Assembly: GCF_000971255.1 (NCBI RefSeq)
Contig: NZ_BBMC01000003.1
Span: forward strand, 124,001-188,000
Length of the DNA stretch: 64,000 nucleotides
Direction of reading: 5' to 3'
Source of the DNA: Demequina rhizosphaerae
GTDB lineage: Bacteria; Actinomycetota; Actinomycetes; Actinomycetales; Demequinaceae
This document shows positions 46,528 through 56,337 of this stretch, one piece after another (the stretch's first letter is position 1; the number at the start of each line of letters is the position of its first letter). The translations under genes were made by a program, and so were the position numbers. The notes under the pieces were generated by a model. The model ran no database searches. It was not told where the DNA came from and saw only the letters and a program-made list of their open reading frames with translations.

Positions 46528-47393
46528 GCGGCGTCATCGAGCGGACGCGGCGGGTCGCGGTCCTCGACGCGCACCGGCTCAGCGACCGGGCGATCGCGCG
46601 CATCGCGAGCGCCGCGGCCTCGATCGTGGTGCTGAGCAGCGATGCGCTCTTCGACGACGCCGAGCGGTTCCGCGAGCTGGTGCCGGACGTCGAGCTGGTC
46701 GACGGCGGCCTCATCCGCGGCGATGTGCGCGAGGCGATCGTGCGGGCCGCGGACCTGGGCTGCCGCCTGGTGGCGGTCCCGGAGCCGCTCCGGCGGCGGC
46801 GCTTCCTCCACCTCGCCGTTAACGGCGCGATCGACGCCGCCGAGAACGGCCACCCGACCGTCGCGGTGCTGGTGATGCGGCCCCACGAGGTCGAGGGCGA
46901 CGTCGCAGTCTTCTCGAACACCGGGGAGGCGTCGGGCTACGGCCTCGCCTTCGCGCTCGAGATCGCGCTGCGGCGCGGCGTGGCCGTCGCGCGCATCCTC
47001 CCGAAGAAGGGCCTCTACGTGCGCCGCACCGCCGAGGTGGGGCACCGGGCCGACGTCGAGGCGGGGGAGGCCGGGGTCAAGGTCCGCTACCGCAAGGTCG
47101 CGCGGCCGCTCGAGGCCGTGCTCCGGGGCCAGTACACGCTCGCGGTGCACTCGGTGCTCGACGTCATCGGCAGCCGCTCCGCGCGCGCGGGAGCCGGAGC
47201 GCCCGCGCGGATCCAGCACGACCCGAACGTCGATGCGGTGCTGTGGCTGCTGCGGTTCTTCCGCGGCGACGTGCTCCTGGTCGCCGACGGGGTGCGGCTC
47301 CGCCAGGCGCGCATCAGCGGCGCGGCGGAAGAGACGGTGGACGGGGGCTCGGCGATCGAGGGCTCGACCGTAGGCGGCGCGTCCGCCGTCTGA
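46524..47393 (+). CDS. Conserved-looking soluble protein, function unknown
   Basis: 289 residues, not recognised. The middle (about 85-190) alternates strands and helices, with VAVLVMRPHEVEGDVAVFSNTGEASGYG (core RPHEVEGDVAVFSN) and VARILPKKGLYVRRT. There is no P-loop, heme or metal motif and no membrane segment. It starts at a GTG inside the stop of the preceding gene. GCATCGTCC lies nine bases after its stop. Its position downstream of thrE suggests, but does not show, a role near amino-acid export. Confidence 0.65.
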   Translation: MSGVIERTRRVAVLDAHRLSDRAIARIASAAASIVVLSSDALFDDAERFRELVPDVELVDGGLIRGDVREAIVRAADLGCRLVAVPEPLRRRRFLHLAVNGAIDAAENGHPTVAVLVMRPHEVEGDVAVFSNTGEASGYGLAFALEIALRRGVAVARILPKKGLYVRRTAEVGHRADVEAGEAGVKVRYRKVARPLEAVLRGQYTLAVHSVLDVIGSRSARAGAGAPARIQHDPNVDAVLWLLRFFRGDVLLVADGVRLRQARISGAAEETVDGGSAIEGSTVGGASAV

Positions 47394-47593
47394 CCCGGTC
47401 CCGCATCGTCCCGCCGCACGCCTCGCTCCACCCCTCACTGCTCGTCCGACCGCACGCCGCCCCCGCTGGAACCGGCGTACCCGCTCGCCCTTGGGCCGAG
47501 TGACCAGGGACGATGCGCGCAAGCCTGCTCTCGTACGCCGGTTGCGCGCAGCGCGGGCGGAAGGCGGGTGCGGGGGAGACCGGGCGGAGCCGG

Positions 47594-48013
47594 TCAGACC
47601 AGCGGGTCGCCCGGGAGGAGCTCCCACGAGCGGTCGTGGCGCGCGTAGCCGTGGCGCGCGTAGTAGCCCGCCGCGCCGGGCGCCTCGGACACGCGGATCT
47701 TGCACCGCGGCCCGAGCAGCGCGCGCATCTCCACCTGGAGGGCGAGCCCGATGCCCTCGCGCTGGCGGTCCGCGTCGACGCCCAGCTCCTGCAGGTAGCA
47801 GATGAGACGGAAGTCGGTGATGGCGCGCAGGAAGCCGACGAGGCGCTCGCCGTCCCACGCCGTGACGACGATGTCGGAACGGTCGAGCGCCTCCTGGATG
47901 AGCTCGGGCTCGTCGACCGGCAGCCGCTCGCCGAGCGTCGACCGCCGCGCCGCGTCGATGTACTGCGCCGCCGTGGGGCGGACGTCGCTGCGGTACTCGA
48001 CGCGGCCCGTCAT
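47594..48013 (-). CDS. GNAT-family N-acetyltransferase
   Basis: 139 residues. The acetyl-CoA motif is LGVDADRQREGIGLALQVEM (core DRQREGIGLAL), followed by RVSEAPGAAGYYARHGYARH. The substrate is unknown. The ATG overlaps the parC stop by one base (TGATG), so it is the last gene of that transcript. Confidence 0.85.
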   Translation of the reverse strand: MTGRVEYRSDVRPTAAQYIDAARRSTLGERLPVDEPELIQEALDRSDIVVTAWDGERLVGFLRAITDFRLICYLQELGVDADRQREGIGLALQVEMRALLGPRCKIRVSEAPGAAGYYARHGYARHDRSWELLPGDPLV

Positions 48014-50457
48014 CACCCCAGCCCGGCGACCGGGGTCGGCAGGGTCACGCCGGAGCCGTCGCGCTTGCCGGGCTCGTCCGGCAGGTCGACCGGCTGGCCC
48101 GCGGACGTCGCGGCACGCGGGGGAGTGGGGCCGGCCCACGCGAGGAGCAGGGCGTCCTCGCCCTTGAGGAAGCGGTGCGCGCGCACGCCTCCCGTGGCGC
48201 GTCCCTTGGCGGGGAACTCGCTCATCGGCGTCCACTTGGCGGAGCCCGCGGCGACGCCGGGCAGGCCGTCCGACGGGCCCGCGATGGTCGCGACCGCTCC
48301 CTCGGTGCCCGCCCGGACGATGCCGAAGAAGACCACCTTGGCGCCCGGGGCCATCTTGATGCCGGCCATGCCGCCGCCCGCACGCCCCTGGGGCCGCACG
48401 TTCTTGGCATCGAAGTGGAGCATGCTCGCGTCGTCCGTGATGAAGACCAGGTCGTCGCCGTCCGCGCCGGCGCCCGCGCCCACGACGACGTCGCCGTCCT
48501 GGAGCGCGATGGCCTCCCACGCGTCCTTGTTCGGGATGTCGTCCGCCTTGACGCGCTTGACGACGCCAAGGCGGGTGCCGAGCGCGAGCGGGGTCGTGCC
48601 GTCGAGCGGCACGAGGCCCACGGCCTCCTCGCCCTTCTCGAGGACCACGAGCTCCGCGATCGGCGTGCCGCCGCCCAGCGACGGGGGCTCCTGGCTCGCC
48701 GGCAGCGCGGGCACGTCGAGCAGCGACAGGCGCACGATGCGGCCGAGGCTCGTCACGACGCCAACGTCCGCGCGGGCCGAGGCGTGCACGACGCTGCGCA
48801 GCGCATCGTGCGCCGAGCGGCGGCCCTCGCGCGAGGGCGCCTCGTCCTCGGCGGTACGCGCGGCGAGGCCAGTGGTGGACAGCATCGCGTAGCAGGGCGT
48901 GTCCTCGATCTCGAGGGACAGCGCCGGCGCCTTCGCGCCCGTCTTGGCGCCGGACGCGACGGAGGCGGCGGAGGAGACCGCGCCGCCGTCCGCGAGCAGG
49001 ATGGTGCGGCGCGGGGTGCCGTACCTGGCGGCCGCGGCGTCCATCTCGGTGCCGACGACGTCGCGCAGCACCGCGTCGGAGCGGAGGATCTCCTCGAGCT
49101 CGGCGATCTCCGCGAGCAGCTGGGCCTTCTCGTTCTCGAGCTCGAGGCGCGAGAACTTGGTGAGGCGGCGTAGGCGCAGCTCGAGGATGTAGTCGGCCTG
49201 GATCTCGGACAGGTCGAACGCGGTGCGCAGGCGCTCGCGCGCCGTGGCCGTATCGTCCGACGCCCGGATGATCTGGATGACCTCGTCGATGTCGAGGATC
49301 GCGATGAGGAGGCCGTCGACCAGGTGCAGGCGGTCCTGGCGCGCCTTGAGGCGGAAGGCCGAGCGGCGGCGCACCACCTCGAGGCGGTGGTCGACCCACA
49401 CACGCAGCATCTCCTTGAGCCCGAGCGTGCGGGGTTCGCCGTCGACGAGCGCGACGTTGTTGATGGAGAAGGACTCCTCGAGCGGCGTGACCTTGTAGAG
49501 CTTCTCGAGCACGGCCTCGGGGTTGAAGCCGTTCTTGATCTCGATGACGAGGCGCAGGCCGTGGTGGCGGTCCGTGAGGTCGGTGACCGCGGAGATGCCC
49601 TCGAGCTTCTTTGCCGAGACGCCGTCCTTGATCTTCTCGATGACCTTCTCCGGCCCGACCATGTACGGCAGCTCGGTGACGATGATGCCCTGGCGGCGCG
49701 GCGTGACCTTCTCGATGCGCGTGGTCGCGCGGGTGATGAACTTGCCACGGCCGGAGGCGTAGGCCTCCTTGACGCCGTCGAGGCCGACGATCTTGCCGCC
49801 GGTGGGCAGGTCGGGGCCCGGCACGAAGCGCATGAGCTCGTCGAGCGAGGCGCCCGGGTTCGCCAGCAGGTGGCGCGCAGCGGAGACGACCTCGACGAGG
49901 TTGTGCGGCGCCATGTTGGTCGCCATGCCCACGGCGATGCCCGCGGCGCCGTTGACCAGCAGGTTCGGCACGGCCGAGGGCAGCACCGCCGGCTGCGTGA
50001 GCTTGTTGTCGTAGTTGGGGACGAAGTCCACGACGTCCTCGTCGAGGTTCTCCGTCATCGCGAGCGAGGCCGGGTCGAGGCGGCACTCGGTGTAGCGGGA
50101 GGCCGCGGGGCCGTCGTCGAGCGAGCCGAAGTTGCCGTGGCCGTCGACCAGCGGCAGGCGCAGCGACCAGGACTGCGCCATGCGCACCAGCGCGTCGTAG
50201 ATCGCGGAGTCGCCATGGGGGTGGAGCTTTCCCATGACCTCGCCGACGACGCGCGCGGACTTCACGTAGCCGCGCTCGGGGCGCAGGCCCATGTCCTGCA
50301 TCATGTAGACGATGCGCCGCTGGACGGGCTTGAGGCCGTCGCGGGCATCGGGAAGCGCGCGGGAGTAGATCACCGAGTACGCGTACTCGAGGAACGACGC
50401 CTCCATCTCGGCGCTGACGTCGATGTCGACGATCTGCGCGTCGGGCGCGTCGGACAT
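48013..50457 (-). CDS. parC: DNA topoisomerase IV subunit A (GyrA/ParC type)
   Basis: 814 residues. The quinolone-resistance region reads [17 protein letters not shown] with Ser and Asp, the drug-sensitive residues. The catalytic tyrosine is in AASRYTE. A coiled coil and a C-terminal beta-propeller follow. The usual GyrA-box (QRRGGKG) is not seen in the tail; [14 protein letters not shown] is the nearest segment, which favours ParC over GyrA. It works with the ParE-like subunit at 42195-44291 in chromosome decatenation. Confidence 0.9.
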   Translation of the reverse strand: MSDAPDAQIVDIDVSAEMEASFLEYAYSVIYSRALPDARDGLKPVQRRIVYMMQDMGLRPERGYVKSARVVGEVMGKLHPHGDSAIYDALVRMAQSWSLRLPLVDGHGNFGSLDDGPAASRYTECRLDPASLAMTENLDEDVVDFVPNYDNKLTQPAVLPSAVPNLLVNGAAGIAVGMATNMAPHNLVEVVSAARHLLANPGASLDELMRFVPGPDLPTGGKIVGLDGVKEAYASGRGKFITRATTRIEKVTPRRQGIIVTELPYMVGPEKVIEKIKDGVSAKKLEGISAVTDLTDRHHGLRLVIEIKNGFNPEAVLEKLYKVTPLEESFSINNVALVDGEPRTLGLKEMLRVWVDHRLEVVRRRSAFRLKARQDRLHLVDGLLIAILDIDEVIQIIRASDDTATARERLRTAFDLSEIQADYILELRLRRLTKFSRLELENEKAQLLAEIAELEEILRSDAVLRDVVGTEMDAAAARYGTPRRTILLADGGAVSSAASVASGAKTGAKAPALSLEIEDTPCYAMLSTTGLAARTAEDEAPSREGRRSAHDALRSVVHASARADVGVVTSLGRIVRLSLLDVPALPASQEPPSLGGGTPIAELVVLEKGEEAVGLVPLDGTTPLALGTRLGVVKRVKADDIPNKDAWEAIALQDGDVVVGAGAGADGDDLVFITDDASMLHFDAKNVRPQGRAGGGMAGIKMAPGAKVVFFGIVRAGTEGAVATIAGPSDGLPGVAAGSAKWTPMSEFPAKGRATGGVRAHRFLKGEDALLLAWAGPTPPRAATSAGQPVDLPDEPGKRDGSGVTLPTPVAGLG

Positions 50458-50599
50458 CTGCCACCTCGTCTCTTCGGGGTCCGGATCCAGCCCGTATTGT
50501 CTCGCGTCCGTCGGACACGTGCGCACAGGCTCGCGGGGCGCCCGGCCGGACCGCGCATCGTCCCTGGGGACGGCGGGGGTCGGGTGCCCACGAAGGTGA

Positions 50600-50605
50600 G
50601 AGAAT
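50600..50605 (+). promoter_or_regulatory. -10-like element (GAGAAT) of a leaderless mRNA
   Basis: GAGAAT stands seven bases before the ATG at 50613, with no Shine-Dalgarno sequence between. Confidence 0.4.
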
Positions 50606-50612
50606 ATCGGCC

Positions 50613-51179
50613 ATGGCCCAGACCCTCGACCAGGCGGTGAAGATCGCGGGGTACTACCCGGCGCTCGCCACCGCGGTGCTCCGCTCCGCGATCGGCGCGG
50701 AGACCGTGCGCGCCCACTTCGTCCACGCCGAGACCACGTTCGACGACCGCGAGGTCCGCCGACACATGACCGTGCTGGTCATCACCGACACGCGCCTCCT
50801 GCGCGTCCACATGGACGACGGTGCCGGCCACACGGGCGACGGCCGCCACGAGGCCTCCGCGACGGTCGAGACGACCGCGCTGGCGGCGATCCGCAACACC
50901 GCGATGACGCACGTGGTGCACGAGCCCGAGCGCTTCTCCGAGGGCGACCTCCCCAGCGAGCTCGTGCTCGCGGTGGGCGGCTCGGTGCACTCGCGCGTCG
51001 ACCTCGAGCCCGCCTCCTGCGGCGACGAGAGCTGCGAGGCCGACCACGGCTACACGGGCAACCTCACGTCCGACGACATCCTCGTGCGCGTGAGCCTCAT
51101 CGCCGACGGCGAGGACTCGATCCGTGCGCTCCAGGACTTCGCGTCCGTGCTCCAGAGCGCCATCGGGGCGCGGGGGTGA
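50613..51179 (+). CDS. DUF5998 family protein
   Basis: 188 residues, an actinobacterial family of unknown function recognised from memory ([17 protein letters not shown] at the start, [15 protein letters not shown] near residue 135, [10 protein letters not shown] before the end). Two cysteines (CGDESC) may bind a metal. It is divergent from parC and overlaps the phosphodiesterase gene by four bases (GTGA). This pairing recurs in related genomes as far as I recall. Confidence 0.8.
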   Translation: MAQTLDQAVKIAGYYPALATAVLRSAIGAETVRAHFVHAETTFDDREVRRHMTVLVITDTRLLRVHMDDGAGHTGDGRHEASATVETTALAAIRNTAMTHVVHEPERFSEGDLPSELVLAVGGSVHSRVDLEPASCGDESCEADHGYTGNLTSDDILVRVSLIADGEDSIRALQDFASVLQSAIGARG

Positions 51180-52345
51180 CTCCTGCCGACCGCCTGGCCG
51201 CGGCCGGGCTGTCGCTCCCGGACTACGGCGGGCTCGAGCTCGGCGCGGTGCTGCCGGGCGCCCTGGCCGCGGTCGGGGCGGGCGACGCGGTCGCCGCGCG
51301 CGACGCCGAGGCGGACCGGGTCCGGCTCGGCATCCCGCACGCGGACCACGCCGTCGTGGTGCTGCTCGACGGCCTCGGCCACCACCAGCTCGACGCCCGC
51401 CGCGGCCACGCGCCGTTCCTGCGCTCGACCGAGTCCGGCATCGTCACGGCGGGATTCCCCACCACGACCGCGACGTCGCTCGCGCTGTTCGGCACGGGAC
51501 GCGCCTCGGGCGCGACCGGCATGACCGGGTACACCGCGCACAACCCCGCGACGGGCGAGGCCGCGAACCTCGTGTCGTGGGAGGGCGCGGGCGACCCCGA
51601 CGACTGGCAGCGCGAGCCCTCGCTCATGCGCGTCGCGCACGAGGGAGGCCTCGCCGTCGCGTCGCTCGGCAAGCGCCGCTTCGCCGGCTCGGGCCTCACG
51701 CGCGCCGCGCTCGCCGGCGGCGACTTCGTGGGCGCCGAGCGCCTCTCCGACCGCGTCGACGAGGCGATCCAGCGCGCCCGCCGGCCCGGGCTCACGTACC
51801 TGTACTGGGGCGACATCGACGCCGCGGGCCACAAGCACGGCTGGCAGTCCGACGCGTGGGTCGCCGCGCTCGAGGACGTCGACCAGGAGCTGCGCCGCCT
51901 GCGCGCGCGCCTGCCGCGCCACGCCGCGATGGTGGTGACCGCCGACCACGGCATGGTCGACGTCACCGGCGCGCCGCGCTGGGACGTCGGCGCCGTGCCC
52001 GAGCTCGCGCGCGGCGTCCGCCTCGTGGCGGGGGAGCCGCGCGCGCTGCACCTGCACATGGACGATGCGACGGAGGCGCCCGCGGTCGCGGAGCGTTGGC
52101 GCGACGTGCTCGGTGACGACGCCGCCGTGCTCCTGCGCGACGAGGCCGTCGGGCTGGGCCTGTTCGGGCCCGTGTCGGGGCACGTCGAGGACCGGATCGG
52201 CGAGGTCGTGGTCGCGATGGCGGGGCGCGCGACGGTGGTCGACTCCCGCACGCAGTCGGATCAGGCCCTAGGGCTCATCGGCGTGCACGGCTCGCTCACG
52301 CCCGAGGAGCTCCAGGTGCCGCTGCTCGTCGCCAGCGAGGCGTAG
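51176..52345 (+). CDS. Alkaline phosphatase superfamily (nucleotide pyrophosphatase/phosphodiesterase) protein
   Basis: 389 residues. Metal and nucleophile sites are VVLLDGLGHHQ, TAGFPTTTATSLALFGTGR (Thr nucleophile region), WGDIDAAGHKHGW and VTADHGMVDV. There is no signal peptide, so it acts in the cytoplasm. The substrate is unknown. It is translationally coupled to the DUF5998 gene. Confidence 0.86.
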   Translation: MTPADRLAAAGLSLPDYGGLELGAVLPGALAAVGAGDAVAARDAEADRVRLGIPHADHAVVVLLDGLGHHQLDARRGHAPFLRSTESGIVTAGFPTTTATSLALFGTGRASGATGMTGYTAHNPATGEAANLVSWEGAGDPDDWQREPSLMRVAHEGGLAVASLGKRRFAGSGLTRAALAGGDFVGAERLSDRVDEAIQRARRPGLTYLYWGDIDAAGHKHGWQSDAWVAALEDVDQELRRLRARLPRHAAMVVTADHGMVDVTGAPRWDVGAVPELARGVRLVAGEPRALHLHMDDATEAPAVAERWRDVLGDDAAVLLRDEAVGLGLFGPVSGHVEDRIGEVVVAMAGRATVVDSRTQSDQALGLIGVHGSLTPEELQVPLLVASEA

Positions 52346-52433
52346 GCGCTCCGCGACGCCCCGGGACGCCCCGTCCCCGACTACCAGCTGCGTCTCCGCG
52401 TCTCCGCGCCGGGTCGAGCCGATGCGTGAATCT

Positions 52434-52465
52434 GGAGATCCGCGGGAGGAAAGCCGCGGTTCTCC
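52434..52465. terminator. Hairpin between convergent genes
   Basis: Stem GGAGA-T-CCGCGG / CCGCGG-T-TCTCC with one mismatch and an eight-base loop GAGGAAAG. It lies between the phosphodiesterase and sepH genes. Confidence 0.5.
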
Positions 52466-52536
52466 ACCCGCCGATCCCCAAGTAATCGTTGTCGATCGTG
52501 GGGCGGCAGGGCTATCGCGCGGCAGGGCGCCGGGCC

Positions 52537-53592
52537 TCAGCCCTGGTCGTTCTTGGCGCCGAAGACGATCTCGTCCCAGCTGGGCACCGACGCGCGTCCG
52601 CGCTTGGTCGAGCGCCGCTCGGCGGGCTCCTCGGCCTTGGGCGTGGGCGTCTTCTCGGCCGCGGGAGCGTCCTGGCTCCGGCCGCGGCCCGAGGGGTGCG
52701 TGAAGCCGGTCTCCGCCTCGCGCGCGCGGCGCGCGGGACCGAAGCCCTCGAACTCGTCCTCGTCGTCCTCCTCGTCCTCGGCCACCGACTCGCGGGTGCC
52801 GCGGCGCAGCTCGAGGTCGTCGAGGAGTAGCTCGGTCGGGCTGGGCTCGGCCGGCTGCGGGGGCAGCGGGATCTCCTCGGACGCCGCATCGTCCGTCGCG
52901 ACCACCGGGACGGCGTCCGTGGCCGGGGCCGGCGGGCGCGTCGCCTGGAGCGGGCGCGCCGGGTCGTCCTCGTTCTCGCGGACGGCGCTGAGGTGGCGGC
53001 GGGGGATCGGCACGTCGAGCAGCTCGGTCTCGGAGAGCCAGCGGGCCTCCTCGTCCTCGGCGGTCACCGTGCGGGCGGTGTGGTCGAACGTCCACAGGGC
53101 GCGCACGCCGCGGCCGGAGACGCGGTAGTCGGCCGCGACCTTCCACGGCTCGTCGACCTCGCGCCACGCGTCCCACTCGACCGACTCGGGGTCGACGCCG
53201 CGGGCCGCGAGGCGGTCCGTCACGAGCTCGCCGAGCTGGGGGGCGCTGGGGTCGCGGCCGATGCGCGTGTCCCGGGCGAGGTCCGCGATGTATTGGCGCT
53301 CGGCGGCGACCGGGCCCTCGTACTTCTCGATCGCGGCGAGGCTCATGCCGGTGAGCTCCGCGAGCTCGGCGGCGGTGAGGCCGGCGCGGATGCGCTGCTG
53401 GATCTCGCGGGGCGTCATCGTGGGCGCCTCGGACTCCTCGGGCGCCTGCGCGGCGGGCCGGGAGGGTCTGGTGTAGCGGACCGCGTGACGGAGCTCGTCG
53501 GTGAGGGGGAGCTCGAAGCGGTCGCCCGACTCGGCCTCCACGACGAGGTGAAGGCCGTCCTCGGAGGGACCCACGAGGGTGAGGCGCGTCAT
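52537..53592 (-). CDS. sepH: Septation protein SepH
   Basis: 351 residues. The N-terminal DUF3071 domain starts MTRLTLVGPSEDGLHLVVEA (core LVGPSEDGLHLV), with a helix-turn-helix-like TAAELAELTGMSLAAIEKYE. A long acidic, Pro-rich disordered region follows. The conserved C-terminal motif SVPSWDEIVFGAK closes the protein. In Streptomyces SepH binds and stimulates FtsZ assembly. It is divergent from the inositol-phosphatase-like gene. Confidence 0.93.
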   Translation of the reverse strand: MTRLTLVGPSEDGLHLVVEAESGDRFELPLTDELRHAVRYTRPSRPAAQAPEESEAPTMTPREIQQRIRAGLTAAELAELTGMSLAAIEKYEGPVAAERQYIADLARDTRIGRDPSAPQLGELVTDRLAARGVDPESVEWDAWREVDEPWKVAADYRVSGRGVRALWTFDHTARTVTAEDEEARWLSETELLDVPIPRRHLSAVRENEDDPARPLQATRPPAPATDAVPVVATDDAASEEIPLPPQPAEPSPTELLLDDLELRRGTRESVAEDEEDDEDEFEGFGPARRAREAETGFTHPSGRGRSQDAPAAEKTPTPKAEEPAERRSTKRGRASVPSWDEIVFGAKNDQG

Positions 53593-53663
53593 GGCATCAG
53601 GGTGCCACGCGCGACCCCGACGTGATGCGCGACACCCCGGTTCACGCGGATTGCCCCCGCCCC

Positions 53664-53669
53664 TACGAT
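53664..53669 (+). promoter_or_regulatory. -10 element (TACGAT) of a leaderless mRNA
   Basis: TACGAT stands six bases before the ATG at 53676. Confidence 0.55.
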
Positions 53670-53675
53670 GAGGCC

Positions 53676-54482
53676 ATGACCACGCCGTCCGAGCTGCTCG
53701 ACGTCGCCTCCGCGCTCGCCTCCGAGGCGGGCCGGCTCATCAACGAGGGTCGCGCCGAGGCGCGGGTCGCCCTCACCAAGTCGTCGGACGTCGACGTCGT
53801 CACGCAGATGGACATCGCCGCCGAGCGCCTGCTGCGGGAGCGCCTCGCGGAGCTGCGGCCCGACGACGGTGTCCTCGGCGAGGAGGGCGACGACGTCGTC
53901 GGCACCTCGGGCATCACCTGGGTGGTCGACCCGATCGACGGCACCGTCAACTACCTCTACGGCATCCCGCACTACTCGGTGTCGGTCGCGGCCGTGAGCG
54001 GCCCGCCGCACCCGCACGCGTGGACCATCGAGGCGGGCGCCGTCATGGACGGCTCCGGGGTGCTCTGGACCGCCGCACGCGGGCAGGGGGCGTGGCGCGA
54101 CGGACAGGCGCTGCGGAGGGACGATGCGCCGCCGCTCGACCGCACGCTGGTCGCCACCGGCTTCCAGTACATCGCGGAGCGCCGTGCGCTCCAGGGGCAG
54201 GTCGTGGCCCGCCTGCTGCCGCAGGTGCGGGACATCCGGCGGCTCGGATCGGCGTCGGTGGACCTCGTCCACGTCGCCGCGGGCCTGGTCGACGCCTACT
54301 ACGAGCAGGGTCTGCACCCGTGGGACTTCGCGGCCGGCGCGCTCATCGCCGCGGAGGCGGGCGTGCGCGTGAGCGGGATGGACGGCGGCCCGGCGGACGG
54401 CGACATGCTCATCGCGGCCATGCCGGAGGCGTGGGACGCCCTCCGGGACGCCCTCGCGGGCGCGGGGGCCCGCCCGTTCTGA
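53676..54482 (+). CDS. Inositol monophosphatase family protein
   Basis: 268 residues. Metal-binding motifs are GEEGDD (about 68), WVVDPIDGTVNYLYGIP (core DPIDGTVNY) and GLHPWDFAAGALIAAEAG (core PWDFAAGALI). The substrate may be inositol phosphate, histidinol phosphate or another phosphomonoester. The ATG is supported by the leaderless spacing to TACGAT and by the start of homology. Confidence 0.92.
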   Translation: MTTPSELLDVASALASEAGRLINEGRAEARVALTKSSDVDVVTQMDIAAERLLRERLAELRPDDGVLGEEGDDVVGTSGITWVVDPIDGTVNYLYGIPHYSVSVAAVSGPPHPHAWTIEAGAVMDGSGVLWTAARGQGAWRDGQALRRDDAPPLDRTLVATGFQYIAERRALQGQVVARLLPQVRDIRRLGSASVDLVHVAAGLVDAYYEQGLHPWDFAAGALIAAEAGVRVSGMDGGPADGDMLIAAMPEAWDALRDALAGAGARPF

Positions 54483-54537
54483 GACGGGTCGCGCCGCCGC
54501 GCCGGAGCCACAAGATGCGCTCCGCGCGCGAATGGGG

Positions 54538-54543
54538 CACAAT
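54538..54543 (+). promoter_or_regulatory. -10-like element (CACAAT) before the DUF4193 gene
   Basis: CACAAT stands 77 bases before the ATG at 54621, leaving a leader of about 70 bases, unusually long for this window. The leader contains no stem that I trust. Confidence 0.35.
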
Positions 54544-54620
54544 GCGTCAGCCGCGCGGGAACAAAACGCCCCTGTGAGGCATTGAACCCCCGCAAGCATC
54601 GAGGAAGGGACGCAAGCCGC

Positions 54621-54920
54621 ATGGCAACGGATTACGACGCGCCGCGCAAGACCGACGACGAGATCTCGGCCGACTCGATCGAGGAGCTCAAGGCTCGTCG
54701 GGCCGACAAGACCTCGGGCGTGGTCGACGAGGACGAGACCGAGGCGGCGGAGGGCTTCGAGCTCCCGGGCGCGGACCTGTCCGGCGAGGAGCTCTCGGTC
54801 CGCGTGCTGCCCGCGCAGCAGGACGAGTTCACGTGCATGTCCTGCTTCCTGGTGCACCACCGCAGCCAGCTCGCCCGCTTCAAGAACGACCAGCCGATCT
54901 GCTCGGAGTGCGCGGCCTGA
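54621..54920 (+). CDS. DUF4193 zinc-ribbon-like protein
   Basis: 99 residues that match the actinobacterial DUF4193 family: MATDYDAPRKTDDE at the start, an acidic middle, FTCMSCFLVHHRSQLA and a final ICSECAA. The four cysteines (CxxC...CxxC) should bind zinc. The function is unknown. It is four bases from dut and probably co-transcribed with it. Confidence 0.92.
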   Translation: MATDYDAPRKTDDEISADSIEELKARRADKTSGVVDEDETEAAEGFELPGADLSGEELSVRVLPAQQDEFTCMSCFLVHHRSQLARFKNDQPICSECAA

Positions 54921-54923
54921 CGC

Positions 54924-55385
54924 ATGGCCGACCTCGAGATCCTCGTCAGCACGACCGAGCCGGACGTGCCGCTCCCGCACTACTCCCACCCGGGTGACGC
55001 GGGCGCGGACATCACCACCCGCATCGACGTGACGCTCGAGCCGGGGGAGCGGGCGACCGTCCCCACCGGCCTCAAGATCGCGCTGCCGGACGGGTACGCC
55101 GCGTTCGTCCACCCGCGCTCCGGCCTCGCGGCCAAGCGTGGCGTGACGATCGTCAACGCGCCCGGCACGGTCGACGCCGGCTACCGCGGCGAGATCGCCG
55201 TGACCCTGCTCAACACCGACCCGCGCGAGACCGTCACGCTGTCCCGTGGCGACCGCATCGCCCAGCTGGTCATCCAGCGCGTCGAGCACGCCGCGTTCGT
55301 CGCGGTCGAGGCCCTGCCGGGCTCGCACCGCGGCGACGGCGGCTTCGGCTCGACCGGCGTGACCATCGCGGCGGCCGCGAAGTGA
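54924..55385 (+). CDS. dut: dUTP diphosphatase
   Basis: 153 residues of the trimeric dUTPase family. Motif 1 is PGDAGADI, motif 2 HPRSGLAAKRGV (core PRSGLA), motif 3 NAPGTVDAGYRGEI (core TVDAGYRGE), motif 4 RGDRIAQLVI and motif 5 RGDGGFGSTG. It removes dUTP and makes dUMP. The stop overlaps the next gene by four bases. Confidence 0.97.
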   Translation: MADLEILVSTTEPDVPLPHYSHPGDAGADITTRIDVTLEPGERATVPTGLKIALPDGYAAFVHPRSGLAAKRGVTIVNAPGTVDAGYRGEIAVTLLNTDPRETVTLSRGDRIAQLVIQRVEHAAFVAVEALPGSHRGDGGFGSTGVTIAAAAK

Positions 55386-55666
55386 CCGACACGCCGACCA
55401 TCGCGATCGCGGAGGTCACGCCCCGCGGGATCGCCCGCGTGTCGGGCCGCGTCGTCGCGATCCAGGTCGAGCCGTCCGACGCGCCGCCGGCGTTCACCGT
55501 GCGGCTCGAGGACGGCACCGGCCGCATCGACGCGATCTTCATGGGCCGCCGCGAGGTGCCTGGCATCGCGCCCGGCACGCACCTCAGCCTCGAGGGCCGC
55601 GTGTGCGAGACCGACGCGCTCCCGCGCCTGTACAACCCCCGCTACGAGCTCGTCCCGAGCGCATGA
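55382..55666 (+). CDS. OB-fold nucleic-acid-binding protein
   Basis: 94 residues predicted to form one OB fold (RVSGRVVAIQ...FTVRLEDGTGRIDAIFMGRR), as in the actinobacterial proteins next to dut and DUF3159. It starts with GTG inside the dut stop and overlaps the next start by four bases. The exact role is unknown. Confidence 0.85.
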   Translation: MTDTPTIAIAEVTPRGIARVSGRVVAIQVEPSDAPPAFTVRLEDGTGRIDAIFMGRREVPGIAPGTHLSLEGRVCETDALPRLYNPRYELVPSA

Positions 55667-56337
55667 GCGGCGAGCAGCCCGTCGCGGACAGCCGCGCGGC
55701 GCGCCTGCTGGGCGGGGAGACCTTCGACCTCCACGAGGCGATCGGCGGCTGGCGCGGGTTCGTCGAGTCCTCGCTGCCCGGCATCGTCTTCGTGGCCGCC
55801 TACCTGCTGTGGGGCGGCTTCCGCATCCCCGTGATCGCCGCGGGCGCCGTCATGGCGGTGCTCGTCCTCATCCGGCTCGTCCAGCGCACGCCCGTCGTGC
55901 AGGCCGTGTCCGGCGCGGTCGGCGTCGTCATCGGCGCGATCTGGGCCTGGCGCGCGGGGGACGCCTCCGGGTACTTCGTGCCGGGCCTGTGGCTCAACGC
56001 CGCGTACCTCGCCGGCATCCTCGTCTCGATGGCGGTCCGCTGGCCGGTGGTCGGCATCGTGGTGGGCCTCATCCGCGGCGAGGGCACCCACTGGCGCGCG
56101 GACCGCGCGGAGCTTCGCCGCTACCAGCTGGCGTCCGCCGTCCTCGCGGGCATGTTCGCGCTGCGCCTGCTCGTGCAGGTGCCGCTCTACCTCGCCGGCG
56201 CGGTCGCCGCGCTCGGCACCGCGAAGCTCGCGATGGGGCTGCCGCTGTTCGCCCTCACGCTGTGGGGCGTATGGCTGCTGGCCCGCGACGCAGGAGCTGC
56301 TCGAGAGACTCAGGATCCGCCTCCGACGACACGATGA
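55663..56337 (+). CDS. DUF3159 membrane protein
   Basis: 224 residues with about five or six membrane helices. The DUF3159 pattern appears as GGWRGFVESSLPGIVFVAAYL (core ESSLPGIVFV), GIVVGLIRGEGTHWR (core GLIRGEGTHWR) and LRLLVQVPLYL. The function is unknown. The last 83 bases overlap the 3' end of the opposite-strand ceoC gene. Confidence 0.9.
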   Translation: MSGEQPVADSRAARLLGGETFDLHEAIGGWRGFVESSLPGIVFVAAYLLWGGFRIPVIAAGAVMAVLVLIRLVQRTPVVQAVSGAVGVVIGAIWAWRAGDASGYFVPGLWLNAAYLAGILVSMAVRWPVVGIVVGLIRGEGTHWRADRAELRRYQLASAVLAGMFALRLLVQVPLYLAGAVAALGTAKLAMGLPLFALTLWGVWLLARDAGAARETQDPPPTTR

